From positions 235,001 to 299,000 of the forward strand of contig JAESUZ010005464.1 of NCBI GenBank assembly GCA_017311185.1: a stretch of 64,000 nucleotides of DNA, read 5' to 3'. The position numbers were made by a program, and so were the translations under genes. The notes below the pieces were generated by a model. The model had not been told where the DNA came from and ran no database searches. It saw only the letters and a list, made by a program, of their open reading frames with translations. This DNA comes from Proteles cristata cristata (taxonomy: Eukaryota > Chordata > Mammalia > Carnivora > Hyaenidae). The first letter of the stretch is position 1, and each line of letters opens with the position of its first letter. Of the stretch, positions 1 through 11,147 are shown piece after piece.

Positions 1-655
1 GGCTGAGAAAATCTGAGTGATGGAAAAGAGAAGCAATAGAGCAATAGAGCGAGGTACAATGGTGCCAGTTTCCTCAACTTACACAGCTTGGCGGGGGGGT
101 GGGGGGGAGCTTAAGAGATACTGGCTTAAGGTGATGAATTAAAAAAGAGAAATTTAGGACTATTATTTAAATTTAGGACTTTATTTAAAAAAATAAAGTT
201 AGCAAAGAACTTAAAAGTAAAAAAATATATAGGAAATTTAGGAAAAGGAAAAAGGAGGGGAAAAACGTAGTGGGCTAAACTTCTCATTGTTTAAAAACAA
301 GGAGTTAATTGATATAGCTTAAATTTGATAAACCAAGAATTGTTACAAGTGTAACCACTTATAATTCCAGGACTAGGAGTAGTTTATGAACTAGAGGCAT
401 TTTGCTTCCATTTATACCCTACTTTAATGAGTGAATCTGTATTTCCATGAGAATACATCATTTTTACAATAAATTTGAAAAGCGAGATAAAAATTTAAAG
501 TTTTCTCTGCCTTGCTGACTCCCCCTCCCCATAAAAAGAGAGTCTAGCTAGAGAAAATGCAAAAGCTTGCTTTTGAATTTTTTATGTGGTAACTTCTGTA
601 TCTTTTTAATAAAAAGAGAAAATAGTCCAGAATAATTACTCATCTGTTGGCTGCC
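1..655. other. AT-rich non-coding stretch, no feature recognised
   Basis: A/T-rich sequence with short homopolymer runs. I see no gene, SINE head or tail, or other recognisable repeat. Confidence 0.5.
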
Positions 656-659
656 CGAG

Positions 660-1800
660 CATCTGGAAGGATGGAGATGCCACTGACCGAGATGAGGATG
701 ACTACAAGTGGAGGAGGTTTTGTAGGTGGTGGTAGGTTCAGGAGTTCAGCTTTTGACATGTTAAATTGGAGAAGTAGAGATGTTACCTAGGCAGTGGGAC
801 GTACAAGTAAGGAGTAGAAGAGAGAGGTCCAGGACGGAGAGAGAAATTTGGGATTAATAGTGTTAATGGTTGAGGATTATGAAGGAAGTGCATGTAGACA
901 GAGAGGAAAGCGGGACCATGGACTGCGTCCTCAGACTCTTTAGGGTAAGAGGATAGTGAAAAGGGGAGGAAAACCAATTAGTGATGATGTCCTGGAAGCC
1001 AAGAGAAGAAAATATGTCAACATGGAAGGAGAAAATGAATAGGTCAGCATGTTGCAGAGGTCAAGTAAGGTAAGGACTGAGGATTGACCATTCGATTCAG
1101 CAACATGGAGAGAACTGGTGACCTTGACCAGCAGTTTCAATGGAGTGGTGCTGGCAGAAGCCTCACCGGAATGGGGGTACAAGAAGGAAAGGTACAGAAG
1201 GAAACCTTGAGGGTGATGGATACTTCATTATCTTGACTATAGTAATGGTCTCTCAGTATACACGTATGTCAAATACCATCAAACTGTACACTTTAAATAT
1301 GTACATGGTAGGGTACTTCAGTTATACCTTCATAAAGCTGAAAAATAGAGATAATAGGAAGATAGAAACCTCTTTTGGTGAGATTTGCTGGGGGGGGGGG
1401 GCAGAGAAATGAGGTAATAGCTACACAAGGCAGGGAAAAGAGGATTTTTTGAGGTGGGAGAAATAACCAGCCATGTACGTGTAGCTGTTGGGAAGGGTCC
1501 AGAAAGAGAGAAATGAAGAATGATTGCTGGGTGGTTATTCAGGGCTCAGTCTTGCGGTCCCAAATTTTCATTCAGTGCAGCTATGTGTTTTTCTCCAGTC
1601 ATATTCGGCAGCAAAGGGTATAGGCTGAGCATTGACAAAGAACATGATCATGCCTTTGCCATGAGAAGAGACAGGAAAGAGAGGCAAGAGTTGTGGGTAC
1701 ATGCAAACAGATGGATTCTAAGGATGAACTTTTTCTTTAAATGGGTTTGGGATGGAAGAAGAAGCATCAAGAGGGTGATGTAGAGTGAAAAGGCAGAGGA
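660..1800 (-). mobile_element. L2 LINE fragment, antisense, reverse-transcriptase part
   Basis: The minus strand still translates in pieces to L2/CR1-type reverse transcriptase. The stretch KVTSSLHVAESNGQSSVLT (about 1125-1070) followed by a LLDL motif is the family's conserved block just before the palm region. The segment at 783-977 matches the part just before the YADD box. The frame is broken by many stops and indels, so the copy is ancient and dead. It is split at about 1208-1370 by an L1 3' end and carries a G-run at 1391-1401. Family recognition is from memory of the L2 ORF. Confidence 0.75.
1208..1370 (+). mobile_element. L1 (L1M-type) 3' end inserted in L2
   Basis: The pattern 'GTGATGGATACTTCATTATC ... 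TGTACACTTTAAATATG ... TTATACCT..ATAAAGCTG' is the typical 3' terminus of older L1 elements, followed by an A-rich remnant. L2 sequence lies on both sides, which makes this the younger of the two insertions. Confidence 0.65.
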
Positions 1801-3148
1801 ATCAATGGATTAGAGGTTCCAGGGGAAGTGGAAAGATCATTGGAGTTGGGCACTGGAGGAATGCTTGGGGGTGGCTGCCATATTGGGAGCCATGACACAG
1901 CATTCCGTTATATGGATGCACAGAGACTGTTTAACCAGTTCAGACCCCTCTCTAAGATGAAAGAGGATTACAGAAGCTCTCTCCTCTCCTTTTGCCTCCT
2001 CTTATTTCCTGATCATTCCTGAGTCTCTCTGGGATCCCAGAAATTTCTACCAGGTGCAAACTCTTCCTTCTCAGGTCACTTAACCCAAACCTAACCATTC
2101 TCTAGAAGCACCTCTACCTCTCTGATTCCAACCCTCTAATAACATCTGCCCTTGTATACTGAGAATTCTGTGATTCCCTTGAGAACCAGAAGCAAAGTTG
2201 GGGAACCAACCCAGGTGCCGTGTGTATGTCCCTCTAGGGTAGCCTTGGGTGCAATCCACCTTATTAAGGGCTCAGTCTTTGATGAAGTGTTGTTAGAATG
2301 GATAGAGATGGGAGCTTTCCCTTGTACAGCTGGGGCTTTAGCTCCCTAGTCCAGAATTGCAAAGACAAAAGAGTTTAGGTCTTTGAGTGTATAGTTCGGC
2401 CTTTCTAGGACTCTTACTGTATGGAATGTGATCTGCCACTTTGTCACAGGTGACACTCTCTATTTACTGTTCCATCAAACCCCATATAAATGTTGTTTAG
2501 ACATCCATCGACCCTTGTGGTGTCACCATATATTTTGTTTGTTGGTTTAAGTGATCTGTGTGTTACAGTCTTTAATGGGAAATCAGTTTAACAAGATAAT
2601 TCAATCCTTTAGGGGAGGATTAATTTGAAATTTCTTATTTATTAGCTGTCGGTACCTTGTTTTCTTTAACACATGTAAACACATATGATGGGTTGGCATT
2701 TAGGTTTAAATGCATGTATAACTGTTTGCCTCCTAAACATTGGCTTTTAAGGGTATTTACTCCACTGGTACTTCCTCCTGATAAAGCTTCACGGAAGGAA
2801 AAATTCTCCCTCCTCTCTCCACATCTACCTTTTTCACCTTCCCACCTCCACAGCTGCAAACCAGTAAAGGCACACACCCATAAAAACACACATGATGAAT
2901 GCTGCTTATCCAAGACACCTGCCCACATCACAACACCTTCCTCAGTCTGCCTCTGCCAGTTAGATAGTTAATGCCATGTCAGCACTGACTTATGGAGATC
3001 CATCAAGTTTGTTAGTTGCCTGGGATCTGTATGTGCTCTTTGGACACTAGGGTCTTTCCATAAATATCCCCAAGTTCCATGCTGCTAGCCAGTCATAGGA
3101 GACACAGACATACTGAAATCCATGGGCGTTTAAGACATAACCCCCACT
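1801..3148. other. Non-coding stretch, nothing recognised
   Basis: Mixed-composition sequence. Short open frames occur on both strands at 2635-2971 but overlap each other, and none shows a domain or codon bias that I can recognise. Confidence 0.5.
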
Positions 3149-3317
3149 GGGGGCTTCTGGGTGGTTCCGTCAGGTAAACTGACTTCGGCTCAGGTCATGA
3201 TCTCGCAGTCTGTAAGTTCGAGCCCCGCACCTGAAGCCTGCTTCAGATTCTGTGTCTCCCTCTCTCTTCCCCTCCCCACTGTCTCTCTTCAAAAATAAAC
3301 AAACATTAAAAAAAAAA
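3149..3317 (+). mobile_element. CanSINE (tRNA-derived SINE)
   Basis: The head is GGGGGCTTCTGGGTGG and the B-box is GTTCGAGCCCC. A CT-rich stretch and an A-tail follow. The flanking duplication AAGACATAACCCCCA occurs at 3132-3146 and again from about 3318. Confidence 0.9.
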
Positions 3318-3628
3318 AAGACATAACCCCCATTGAACCTACCTCAAAGATTATTATGCATAGTTCCATGGAACAGAGAAAATTACAGTGCCACAACTTT
3401 TCAACCCTTCATTCTCTCATGCATCACTTCATGCAACTATTGTGGTTTTCTCTATTGCTTTGTGCATTTCTGCCCACTGGTGCATGCAGTGGGTGCTCAA
3501 TTAATAGCACAATGAGCACTCCTTGGGAGATAGCCAACAGAGCCAGCAGCAGTTTACCCAGGGTCTCAGTGAGGGGGGCTTTCATTAGTGTTCATGGAAT
3601 GGAAATGGGCAGTTCCTGGCTCAGTGTT

Positions 3629-3831
3629 ATTTTAATTTTTTTAAGTGTACTCACTTTGAGAGACAGAGCCAGCAAGTAAGTGAGGGTGGGGGCAGAGATA
3701 GTGGGGGCGGGAGAATCCCAAGCGGGCTCAGTGCAGAGCCGGACGCAGGGCTTGATCCCATGAACCTGTGAGATCATAACCTGAGCTGTGATCAAGATTT
3801 GGACGCTTAACCGAATGAGCCAGGCTCCCCC
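3629..3831 (-). mobile_element. CanSINE, antisense
   Basis: Runs from the reverse-complemented A/TC tail (TTTTTTTAAGTG...GAGAGACAGAG) to the reverse-complemented head (CGCTTAACCGAATGAGCC). The flanks AGTGTTATTTTA and AGCGTTGTTTTA form a diverged target-site duplication. Confidence 0.85.
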
Positions 3832-5076
3832 AGCGTTGTTTTATTGACTTAGCAAGTGTATACTGCTTTCTCTCTCCCCCAGATGATGATTTTGGTGAGT
3901 GAGAAGCATAGTAGGAAAATACAGTTAAGGCAGGTGCATACCTACAGATCATGGATGGAGATGTTTTGTATGATCAAATACACAGTTGTCATGTTATTAG
4001 GGTAACTGTCCTCACATTGCTCACACCTCCCCCATCGCCCCCCAACACACACACAAGCATACACTCTCCTCAACCTGTATAAGAGGCGATCTCCTAATGT
4101 CTGTAATTTCAGTTGATGCCTGAACTGGGCACTGGGCGGCCTGCACTGGGGAAAAGATGTTCTTTTGTTCTTTTGCTCCCTCACTTTCCTCAGTGGAATC
4201 AAGGGTTTATGAGGTTATTTTTAGCCCCTTTTATCAGCAGGGAAAGGAAGAAAGGGAAAAAATGAAGGAGGCCTGATGTTCTGCTGCAACTTCCCAGAAA
4301 GAATGGGCTTTTAAAAACACCACTGGTGAAGATTAATTCCTTTGTCAATAAATGTCGGCAGCTAATCTAGTGCCAATTGCTCCTGCCTGGGGGAAGAACC
4401 CTGAGGACTCCAGGAAACCAGCTCGGAGTGCAGCAGGGCATTTGTTTCCCCCAAACACTGACCAGGCATCTGCCATTACTTTCCATTTTTTAAACTGCAG
4501 AGGAAAAAAGAAATGCCAAACGGTTACTGCAACTCCAAAGGGCAAACTGGATATCTTTTGACATATGTTGAAAGTAAATTATTCTCAAATCTATTCATAT
4601 ATAGAATTATTTTTCTGGGACACACCAAACTAAATGTCACTTCCATTCGTGAGTTCCTTCATGCGCTAAGCTAGTGGTCAGTGACTTGTTTTGGTTGGTT
4701 TTAGTGACTGAATTGGACTCACAGTAGGGTTGGGATGACTAATGGGGCCGTCGGAGGTACTTCGTAGCCCTTCTTTGTCACCTCCCAAACAAGCACCCAC
4801 TCCCACTAAAAGGAGGCCGTCTCTTTCCCTGGTCTTCGCTTCAGGGTTACTAGCACGTGCTGTCCATTACTCCGGCCACGCAACGGCAGATAAAGCCCAC
4901 GGTCCTACCTGGGAGAATAAATCCCCTACCTGAGACACTAGCAGCCTCTCTCAAAGAGAGAGGAGAAAGCCAGGCTGGCCCAGCTTGCCTTATCCTCTGT
5001 CTCCCAGGCCCCAAGACCCAGGTCTGAACCCATCAGGTTCCTGAGGAAGAACAGCTTTCACACTTTTCCATGTTTT
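3832..5076. other. Non-coding stretch, nothing recognised
   Basis: No gene or clear repeat seen. There is a short CA-rich patch near 4046-4056. Confidence 0.45.
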
Positions 5077-5297
5077 TTTTTTAATTTTTTTAATGTTTTA
5101 TTTATTTCTAGGAGAGAGATAGACAGTGTGAACAAGGGTGGGTCAGAGAGAGAGGGAGACACAGACTCTGAAACAGGCTCCAGGCTCTGAGCTGGCAGTC
5201 AGCACAGAGCCTGACGCGGGGCTCGAACCTACGAACTGCGAGATCATGACCCAAGCGAAAGTCGGACGCTTAACCGACTAAGCCACCCAGGCGCCCC
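5077..5297 (-). mobile_element. CanSINE, antisense, well preserved
   Basis: A near-full-length copy ending in CCACCCAGGCGCCCC, the reverse complement of the SINE head. TCCATGTTTTTT stands on both sides as the target-site duplication. Confidence 0.92.
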
Positions 5298-5479
5298 TCC
5301 ATGTTTTTTAACTGTAGCCGTCGGGGGTCAGGTTTTCATGGCAACCCGGTACACCCGAACGCAAAACAGACCTTACCTTGCAAAGTACAGTGGACACCAG
5401 CCCCCGTTTTTTGCCTCGTTCCATTTAATTCTGTGACTTCTTTAAGTGCTGCCCAAGACACTTGTGGATTTTACAAGCC

Positions 5480-5790
5480 ACCAGTAAGTCACCCCCCAGA
5501 GTAGGAGAAACACCGCCCCAGACTAGTAGGATACAGGTGCGTGTAGGGGGGCAGGGGCTGCAAAACAGGTCCTCCCAGGAGAACGTGCGCCTCTGCCCTG
5601 TGGTTGGCTAGCCTGTGCCTGACCGTCTGCCCCCCCGCCTCCCCCCCCCCACCCCCCCACCCCCCGCGGCCCCGCAACTCTGAGGAGCCCGGCAGGTGCT
5701 GCGCGCTTTCCCTGCGGCATCTCGACCACCTCCAGGAGGTCTGAGCCCCGGAATGACCCTCATCGTATCGATGAGCCTCAGCTGACGTAA
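5480..5790. promoter_or_regulatory. C-rich, CpG-containing stretch; possible promoter or CpG island, unproven
   Basis: Counting by eye I find about 19 CpG in roughly 300 bases, in a genome section otherwise poor in CpG. A long C-tract at 5629-5665 gives the minus strand several G-runs (G-quadruplex potential). A CRE-like TGACGTAA lies near 5784. The position is about 30 kb upstream of the MARCHF3 coding start on the same strand, so an alternative first exon is conceivable. No TATA box, splice donor or known 5' UTR could be tied to it. It may be nothing more than GC-rich intergenic sequence. Confidence 0.3.
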
Positions 5791-6633
5791 GAAGCTGGGA
5801 GAGCCAGATTGCAAACGCTATAGCTGTGAACCCGCTCGTAACCTTGACCCTACCTGCTCAAAGCCCACAGGCAGCCACTCATTGCCCGCAGGGTCAGGTT
5901 GAACTTCTCAACCTCCCAATGTACCTTCATTTTACTCCTTTCCTCCTCCTTCCCTCTGCACTACAGCCCGAGGGAAGGTCCTTCAGCGGCGCTAACCCTC
6001 TGGGACTTGCCAGAACTCTCTTCTCCCTTCCCTTTCCTTGGTGGACAATCCTGTGTAGACCATATCTGGGTATCAGCTTGAACCTCATTTTCTCTGGGAC
6101 CTGTGCCCACTGCCCACCCCACCCCCCACCCCCAGCCTTGATAAGTGCCTCCCTGTGCACTTCCACACACGGTGGGCTTTTCTCTGTCCTGGTGCATATG
6201 CGTCCATATCCAGGGGTGAGCTAGTAAGTGTTCAGCAACCAGCTCTGTGAGGAAAAGGGGAGGGAGGTGTGATGGAGCATTTGGCCATTTCCTGGTGTAA
6301 GTACTTCCACGGCTGCCAATTTGAAGCCATCAACATGGCTTCACTGAATGTGAACTTGGAAAGGTGTCCGTGGAATGGTGCAAGCAGGCTCCAGCACATA
6401 CCACCGGGCGTGTGTCTTACCGTCTGTGACCTGGGGGAAGGCAAGGGTCATCTCTGTCTTGTTGACCCTTGTATGTCTCCTCAGTGAATAAGAAGGGCAG
6501 GCAAGGGCAAGAAAATGGGCTGGTGGTCCGAGACGTACTAAGATCGCGGAATGTGTTGCTACCTCACAATGACTAAGGAAGGAATGGGAGAGGCAAGGAT
6601 AAAGGCCGGGTGTAATAAAAATAATAATCAGCA
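5791..6633. other. Non-coding stretch, nothing recognised
   Basis: A pyrimidine-rich region with a 132-codon open frame (5826-6224) that shows no recognisable domain. Two minus-strand frames overlap the same bases, which is typical of chance openness in C-rich sequence. Confidence 0.45.
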
Positions 6634-6828
6634 GGGAGCGCCCGGGTGGCTCGGTTGAGCGTCCATCTTCCCCTCACTGTGTGATCTTGAGGTTTGTAAG
6701 TTTGAGCCCCGCACTGGAGTCGCTGCCATCAGCCCAGTGCCTGCTTTGGATCCTCTGTCTCCTTCTCTCTCTGCCCCTCCCCCACTCCCACTCATGCTTT
6801 CTCAAAAAATTAACATTTAGAAAAAAAT
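6634..6828 (+). mobile_element. CanSINE
   Basis: Head GAGCGCCCGGGTGGCTCGG, B-box TTTGAGCCCC, CT-rich stretch and A-rich tail. The target-site duplication is AATAATAATCAGCA (6620-6633) versus AATAATAATCAACA (6829-6842). Confidence 0.88.
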
Positions 6829-6859
6829 AATAATAATCAACAATACCTGCCTTCTTACA

Positions 6860-7040
6860 GACTATACTATATTTCCACACCCTCTGCATCATGTGATTGT
6901 TTTCACAGAAAATTTATGAGGAGAGGCGTTATTTCGTAGGTGAAGACACTATCTCCCCAGAGGTGTAGTAATCGACCCAGGATTACACAGTTCACACCTG
7001 AGCTAGAACAAAGATCTCTTGAGTTTTAGCCCCACATCCC
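6860..7040 (-). mobile_element. MIR SINE, antisense
   Basis: Diverged but recognisable reverse MIR core (TTATTTCGTAGGTGAAGACACTAT ... GATTACACAGTT...GAGCTAGAAC). Orientation follows from the reverse-complemented 'cagtttcctcatctgtaaaatg' segment. Confidence 0.55.
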
Positions 7041-7916
7041 TTTACTGTTCAGGGTGGTTTCCCGTATCAGCATTCCTGCTCACTGTGAGAAAACAGGCAT
7101 TTGGGCACAAGCAGGGATTGGAGTAAGGAGGATAATGGTGCAGGGAAGAGCAAGAACTGCCCAGGTGTGAGGAACGTCGTGCATGTGCACACAGGCCAGC
7201 ACACATGGGACACAGTATCTTGGGAAAGGAATACCGAGTGAGTGACAGAGCCACTGGTGACAAGACCCCTCAGCAGTGGGAGATGGGATGTGAGCGCTTA
7301 AGAGTGGGGCTTAAACAAAGCAATCCTGAAGAAGGAAACCAAAGCTGGAGGCATCACAATCCCGGACTTGAAGCTGTATTACAAAGCTGTACTCATCAAG
7401 ACAGTATGCTACCGGCACAAGAACAGACACTCAGATCAGTGGAACAGAATAGAGAACCCAGAAATGGACCCACAAACGTATGGCCAACCCATCTTTGGCA
7501 AAGCAGGAAAGAATATTCAGTGGAATAAAGATAGTCTCTTCAGCAAATGGCGCTGGGAAAACTGCACAGCAACATGTGGAAGAATGAACCCAGACCATTT
7601 TCTTATACCACACACACAAAAAAACTCAAAATAGATGCAAGACCTACATGTAAGACAGGAAGCCATCAAAATCCTAGAGGAGGTAACAGGCAACAACCTT
7701 TTTGACCTCGGCTGCAGCAACTTCTTACTTGACGTGTCTCTGGAGGCAAAGGAAACAAAAGCAGAAATCAACTATTGGGACTTCATCAAATAAAAAGCTT
7801 GTGCACAGCAAAGCAAAGTCAGCAAAACTAAAAAGCAACTGATGGAATGGGAGAAGATATTTACAAATGATGTATCAGATACAGGGTTAGTATCCAAGAT
7901 CTATAAAGAACTTACA

Positions 7917-8130
7917 GGGGCGCCTGGGTGGCTTAGTCGGTTAAGCGTCCGACTTTCGCTGAGGTCATGATCTCGCGGTTCGTGGGTTCGAGCCCCGCGT
8001 CGGGCTCTGTGCTGACTGCCGCTCAGAGCCTGGAGCCTGTTTCAGAGTCTGTGTCTCCCTCTGTCTCTGACCCTCCCCTGCTCACGCTGTCTCTCTCTCT
8101 GCTAGAAATAAATAAAAAATTTTTAAAAAA
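7917..8130 (+). mobile_element. CanSINE, near-consensus
   Basis: Full head GGGGCGCCTGGGTGGCTTAG, A-box, B-box GGTTCGAGCCCC, TC-rich stretch and A-tail. The target-site duplication AAAGAACTTACA is at 7905-7916 and repeats at about 8130-8141. Inserted into the L1. Confidence 0.95.
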
Positions 8131-8147
8131 AAGAACTTACAAACTCA

Positions 8148-8374
8148 GGGGTTTCTGGGTGGTTCAGTCAGTTAAGCATCTGACTCTGGCTCAGGTCATG
8201 ATCTCCTGGTTCATTAGTTTGAGCCCCACATCAGGCCCTCTGGTGACAGCTCACAGCACTGGAACCTGCTTCCGATTTTGTCTCCATCTGTCTTTGCCCC
8301 TCCTTGACTCAGGCTCTGTCTCTCTCTCAAAAATAAACAAACAGTAAAAAAAAAAAACAAAAAAACAAAAAAAA
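8148..8374 (+). mobile_element. CanSINE, second insertion 17 bases after the first
   Basis: Head GGGGTTTCTGGGTGGTTCAG and a CT stretch, followed by a long A-rich tail interrupted by C. The target-site duplication AACTTACAAACTCA is present at 8134-8147 and 8375-8388. It overlaps the duplication of the preceding SINE. Confidence 0.95.
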
Positions 8375-8719
8375 AACTTACAAACTCAACACCCAAAAAA
8401 CAAATAATCCAGTGAAGAAATGGGCAAAAGACATGAATAGACACATTTCCAAAGAAGACGTCCAGATGGCTAACAGACACATAAAAAGATGCTTAACATC
8501 ACTCATCATCAGGGAAATAGAAATCAAAACCACAATGAGATACCACCTCACACCTGTCAGAATGGCTAAAATTAACAACTCCAGCAACAACAGCTGTTAG
8601 TGAGGATGCAGAGAAAGAAGAACACTTATGCATTGCTGGTGGGAATGCAAACCAGTGCAGCCACTCTGTAAAACAGTGTTCCTCAAAAAATTTGAGGTTC
8701 CTCAAAAAATTAAAAATAG

Positions 8720-8919
8720 GGGCGCCTGGGTGTCTCAGTTGGTTAAGCATCCAACTTCGGCTCAGGTCATGATCTCATGGTGGGGGTTCGAGCCCTGCAT
8801 GGGGCTCTGTGCTGACAGCTCAGACTTGGAGCCTACTTCAGATTCTGTGTCTCCCTCTCTTTCTGCCCTCCCCATCTCACGCTCTGTCTCTCTCTGCCAA
8901 AAATAAACATAAAAAAATT
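8720..8919 (+). mobile_element. CanSINE in L1
   Basis: Head GGGCGCCTGGGTGTCTCAG, B-box GGTTCGAGCCC and CT stretch. The target-site duplication AAAAAATTAAAAATAG is at 8704-8719 and 8920-8935. Confidence 0.95.
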
Positions 8920-9559
8920 AAAAAATTAAAAATAGAACTACCTTATGATCCAGCAATTGCACTACTAGGTATTTATCAAAAAGATAAATTCAGAGGGGCA
9001 CATGCACCCCAATGTGTCTAGCAGCACTATTGACAATAGCCAAAGTATGGAAAGAGCCCAAATGTCCATTGACAGATGATTGGATAAAGAAGATGTACAC
9101 ACATACACACACACACACACATATACACACAATGGACTATTACTCAGCCATCAAAAAATGAAATCTTGCCATCTGCAACAATGTGGGTGGAACTGGAGTG
9201 TATTATGTAAGCAAAATAAGTCAGAGAAAGACAAACATCATATGGTTTCACTCATATGTGGAATTTAAGGTACAAAACAGATGAACATAAGGGAAGGGAA
9301 GAAAAAAATAAGGTAAAAACAGAGAGGGGCAAACCATAAGAGACTCTTAAATACAGAGAACAAACTGAGGGTTGCTGGTGGGGTGTTGGTGGGGAAAGGT
9401 CTACAGGGGTGAGAAGCATTAAGGAGGACCCTTGTTGGGATGAGCACTGGGTGTTCTATGTAAGTGATGAATCACTAAATTTTATTCCTCAAATCATTAT
9501 TACACTGTATGTTAACTAACTTGGATTTAAATTTTTTTTTTTAAGTGAGGTTTAAAGAA

Positions 9560-9735
9560 TCCAGTACCTGGGTTCAGATTCCGTTCCACCCCTTTTCTGT
9601 GTGACCTTGGTCTTCTAACCTTTCTGTGCCATCATTTTCTGCTACTGCTAATCAGCCCTCAGAGGATTGCTATGAAGGTTAAATTAGATAATCCATGGCA
9701 AATGCTTAGAGCAGGGATTCTTATATAGTGCACCC
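9560..9735 (+). mobile_element. MIR SINE
   Basis: MIR-like order of motifs in the plus orientation: CCTGGGTTCAGATTCC, then GTGTGACCTTGG, then a TGCTATGAAGGTTAAATTAGATAA segment and GCTTAGAGCAG. Confidence 0.6.
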
Positions 9736-9947
9736 TCAATATTATTTTTCTATCTTCCATTGCAATGTGGCTTTTTTTTTTTATCTTTTCTACAAGGCAC
9801 TGAGGTACTTTCTCATGTGTTACTGATGTCAATCATGGGAGAAGAAAACTTTGCAATGGAGTAGTGCTGTTAGTACAAGTAGAGATATGGTGCTACCTGG
9901 TGTTTGAACTCAGTGTGTTTCTGAGAAAGTTGCCAAACATGTAAAAA

Positions 9948-9976
9948 AAAATTAAATAAATAAATAAATAAATAAG
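9948..9976. repeat. (TAAA)n microsatellite
   Basis: Run of TAAA/AAATA units directly before a SINE target-site duplication. Confidence 0.8.
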
Positions 9977-9987
9977 TAAGTCTTGAG

Positions 9988-10195
9988 GCACCTGGGTGGC
10001 TCGATCAGTTGAGCATCTGACTCTTGATTTCAGCTTGGGTCATGATCTCACAGTTCGTGAGTTTGAGTCCCACATCAGACTCTGCACCGACAGTGTGAAG
10101 CCCGATTGGAATTCTCTCTCTCCCTCTCTCTCTGCCCCTCCTGTGTTCTCTCTCTCTCTCTTTCTTTCTCAAAATAAATAAATAGACTTGAAAAG
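9988..10195 (+). mobile_element. CanSINE
   Basis: Head GCACCTGGGTGGCTCG, TC-rich tail and AAAATAAATAAATA. The target-site duplication AAGTCTTGAG is at 9978-9987 and 10196-10205. Confidence 0.92.
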
Positions 10196-10610
10196 AAGTC
10201 TTGAGATAGTCACAGAATTTGAACGAAAGCCAGTGATCACTGGGACTTTTCCCACTGAAAGCACTAAGAATTTCCCTTTTTCATGTAGGTTCCTAGGCGG
10301 CTTGACATGGCCTAAGACATGTTTTGCAAAAGACAGTCATGAGTAAATTGTACAGAGACGTTAAATTTCATCTAATATAAATGACTTACCGTGTATCATT
10401 GTCCTACCCTGTGCAGTGTATAGTTATATTTCTGTGTTTATTTGTATGTCTGTGTCTACAGTCCTCACTTTAGATGGTAAATTACCTTCAGGGCAGGGCC
10501 CATGTTTGCTTTTGAACCAAGCGAATGGTCTTTACATTCTTAAAATTACATTACAAAATTAAAACAAAGATTAGTATTTTGTGATGTGTAAAGATATATG
10601 AAATTCAAAT
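10196..10610. other. Non-coding stretch, nothing recognised
   Basis: No gene or repeat signature seen between the SINE and the DNA transposon. Confidence 0.45.
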
Positions 10611-10611
10611 T

Positions 10612-10811
10612 TTATTTTCCATAAGTAAAGTTTTATTTGAAGTTGTTTTTTTTTAATAGCCAGGCGATGTAGCTAATATTGCCGGTGGCCTTTTTCACAC
10701 TACAATGGCGGAGTTGAGTCTTTGTAACAGAGATCATATGGCCTGTCTGTGAAGCCTAAAATATTTCCACTCCGGCTCTTCACAGAAAAGGCTTACTGAC
10801 CTCTGTTCTAA
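10612..10811 (-). mobile_element. Ancient hAT-type (Charlie-like) non-autonomous DNA transposon
   Basis: On the minus strand it reads CAGAGGTCAGTAAGCC...TTTTCTGTGAAGAGC, then AATATTTTAGGCTT, then CAACTCCGCCATTGTAG, ending in AAATAAAACTTTA. This is the widespread mammalian element that begins with 'GGTCAGCAAAC'. The exact subfamily is not assigned. Confidence 0.6.
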
Positions 10812-10923
10812 AATAACTAGTAGATTCCCTAAGAAGTTGCTACCCCGGCCCCTATTGAGATTCAAGGTTGCGACTGCTTCTCAAAGCACACAGGGAAGGA
10901 AACCGTGCTGTGATGCCATTTTT

Positions 10924-11147
10924 AAAAATGTTTACTTATGTACTTTGAGAGAGAGAGAACACACACGTGCCTGTCCACACAAGCTCGGAAGGAGCAGAGT
11001 TAGAGGGAGAGAGAGAGAATCCCAAACAGTCTCTCTGCTCTCAGCCCGGAGCCGATGTGAGGCTCAATTCCACGACCCTGAGTTCATGACCTGAGCCTAA
11101 ATCAAGTCAGACGCTCAAGTGACTGAGCCACCCAGGTGCCCCTGGGC
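10924..11147 (-). mobile_element. CanSINE, antisense
   Basis: Ends in GACTGAGCCACCCAGGTGCCCC. TGCCATTTTT at 10914-10923 and 11148-11157 is the likely target-site duplication. Confidence 0.88.

Larger units (their letters stand above)
7310..9543 (+). mobile_element. L1 LINE, 5'-truncated: C-terminal ORF2 and 3' UTR, split by three SINEs
   Basis: The sequence encodes the C-terminal part of L1 ORF2p, the region after the reverse transcriptase. Recognisable peptides include [18 protein letters not shown] (about 7458-7510) and [15 protein letters not shown] (about 8931-8975), followed by the 3' UTR and terminal A/T stretch. The pieces are 7310-7916, 8131-8147, 8389-8719 and 8936-9543. Stops and frameshifts break the frame, so it is inactive. 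A short CA repeat sits at 9098-9120. Confidence 0.9.

Noticed and set aside
3200..3235. tRNA-like A-box and B-box sequences at every SINE head
   Set aside because: They belong to tRNA-derived SINEs. No cloverleaf tRNA gene was seen.
5826..6224. 132-codon proline-rich frame
   Set aside because: Pyrimidine-rich low-complexity sequence is easily open, and two minus-strand frames overlap it.
7967..8347. Serine/leucine-rich 126-codon frame
   Set aside because: It is the translation of two SINE copies. Many similar frames starting MAQSVK-like recur at every SINE.
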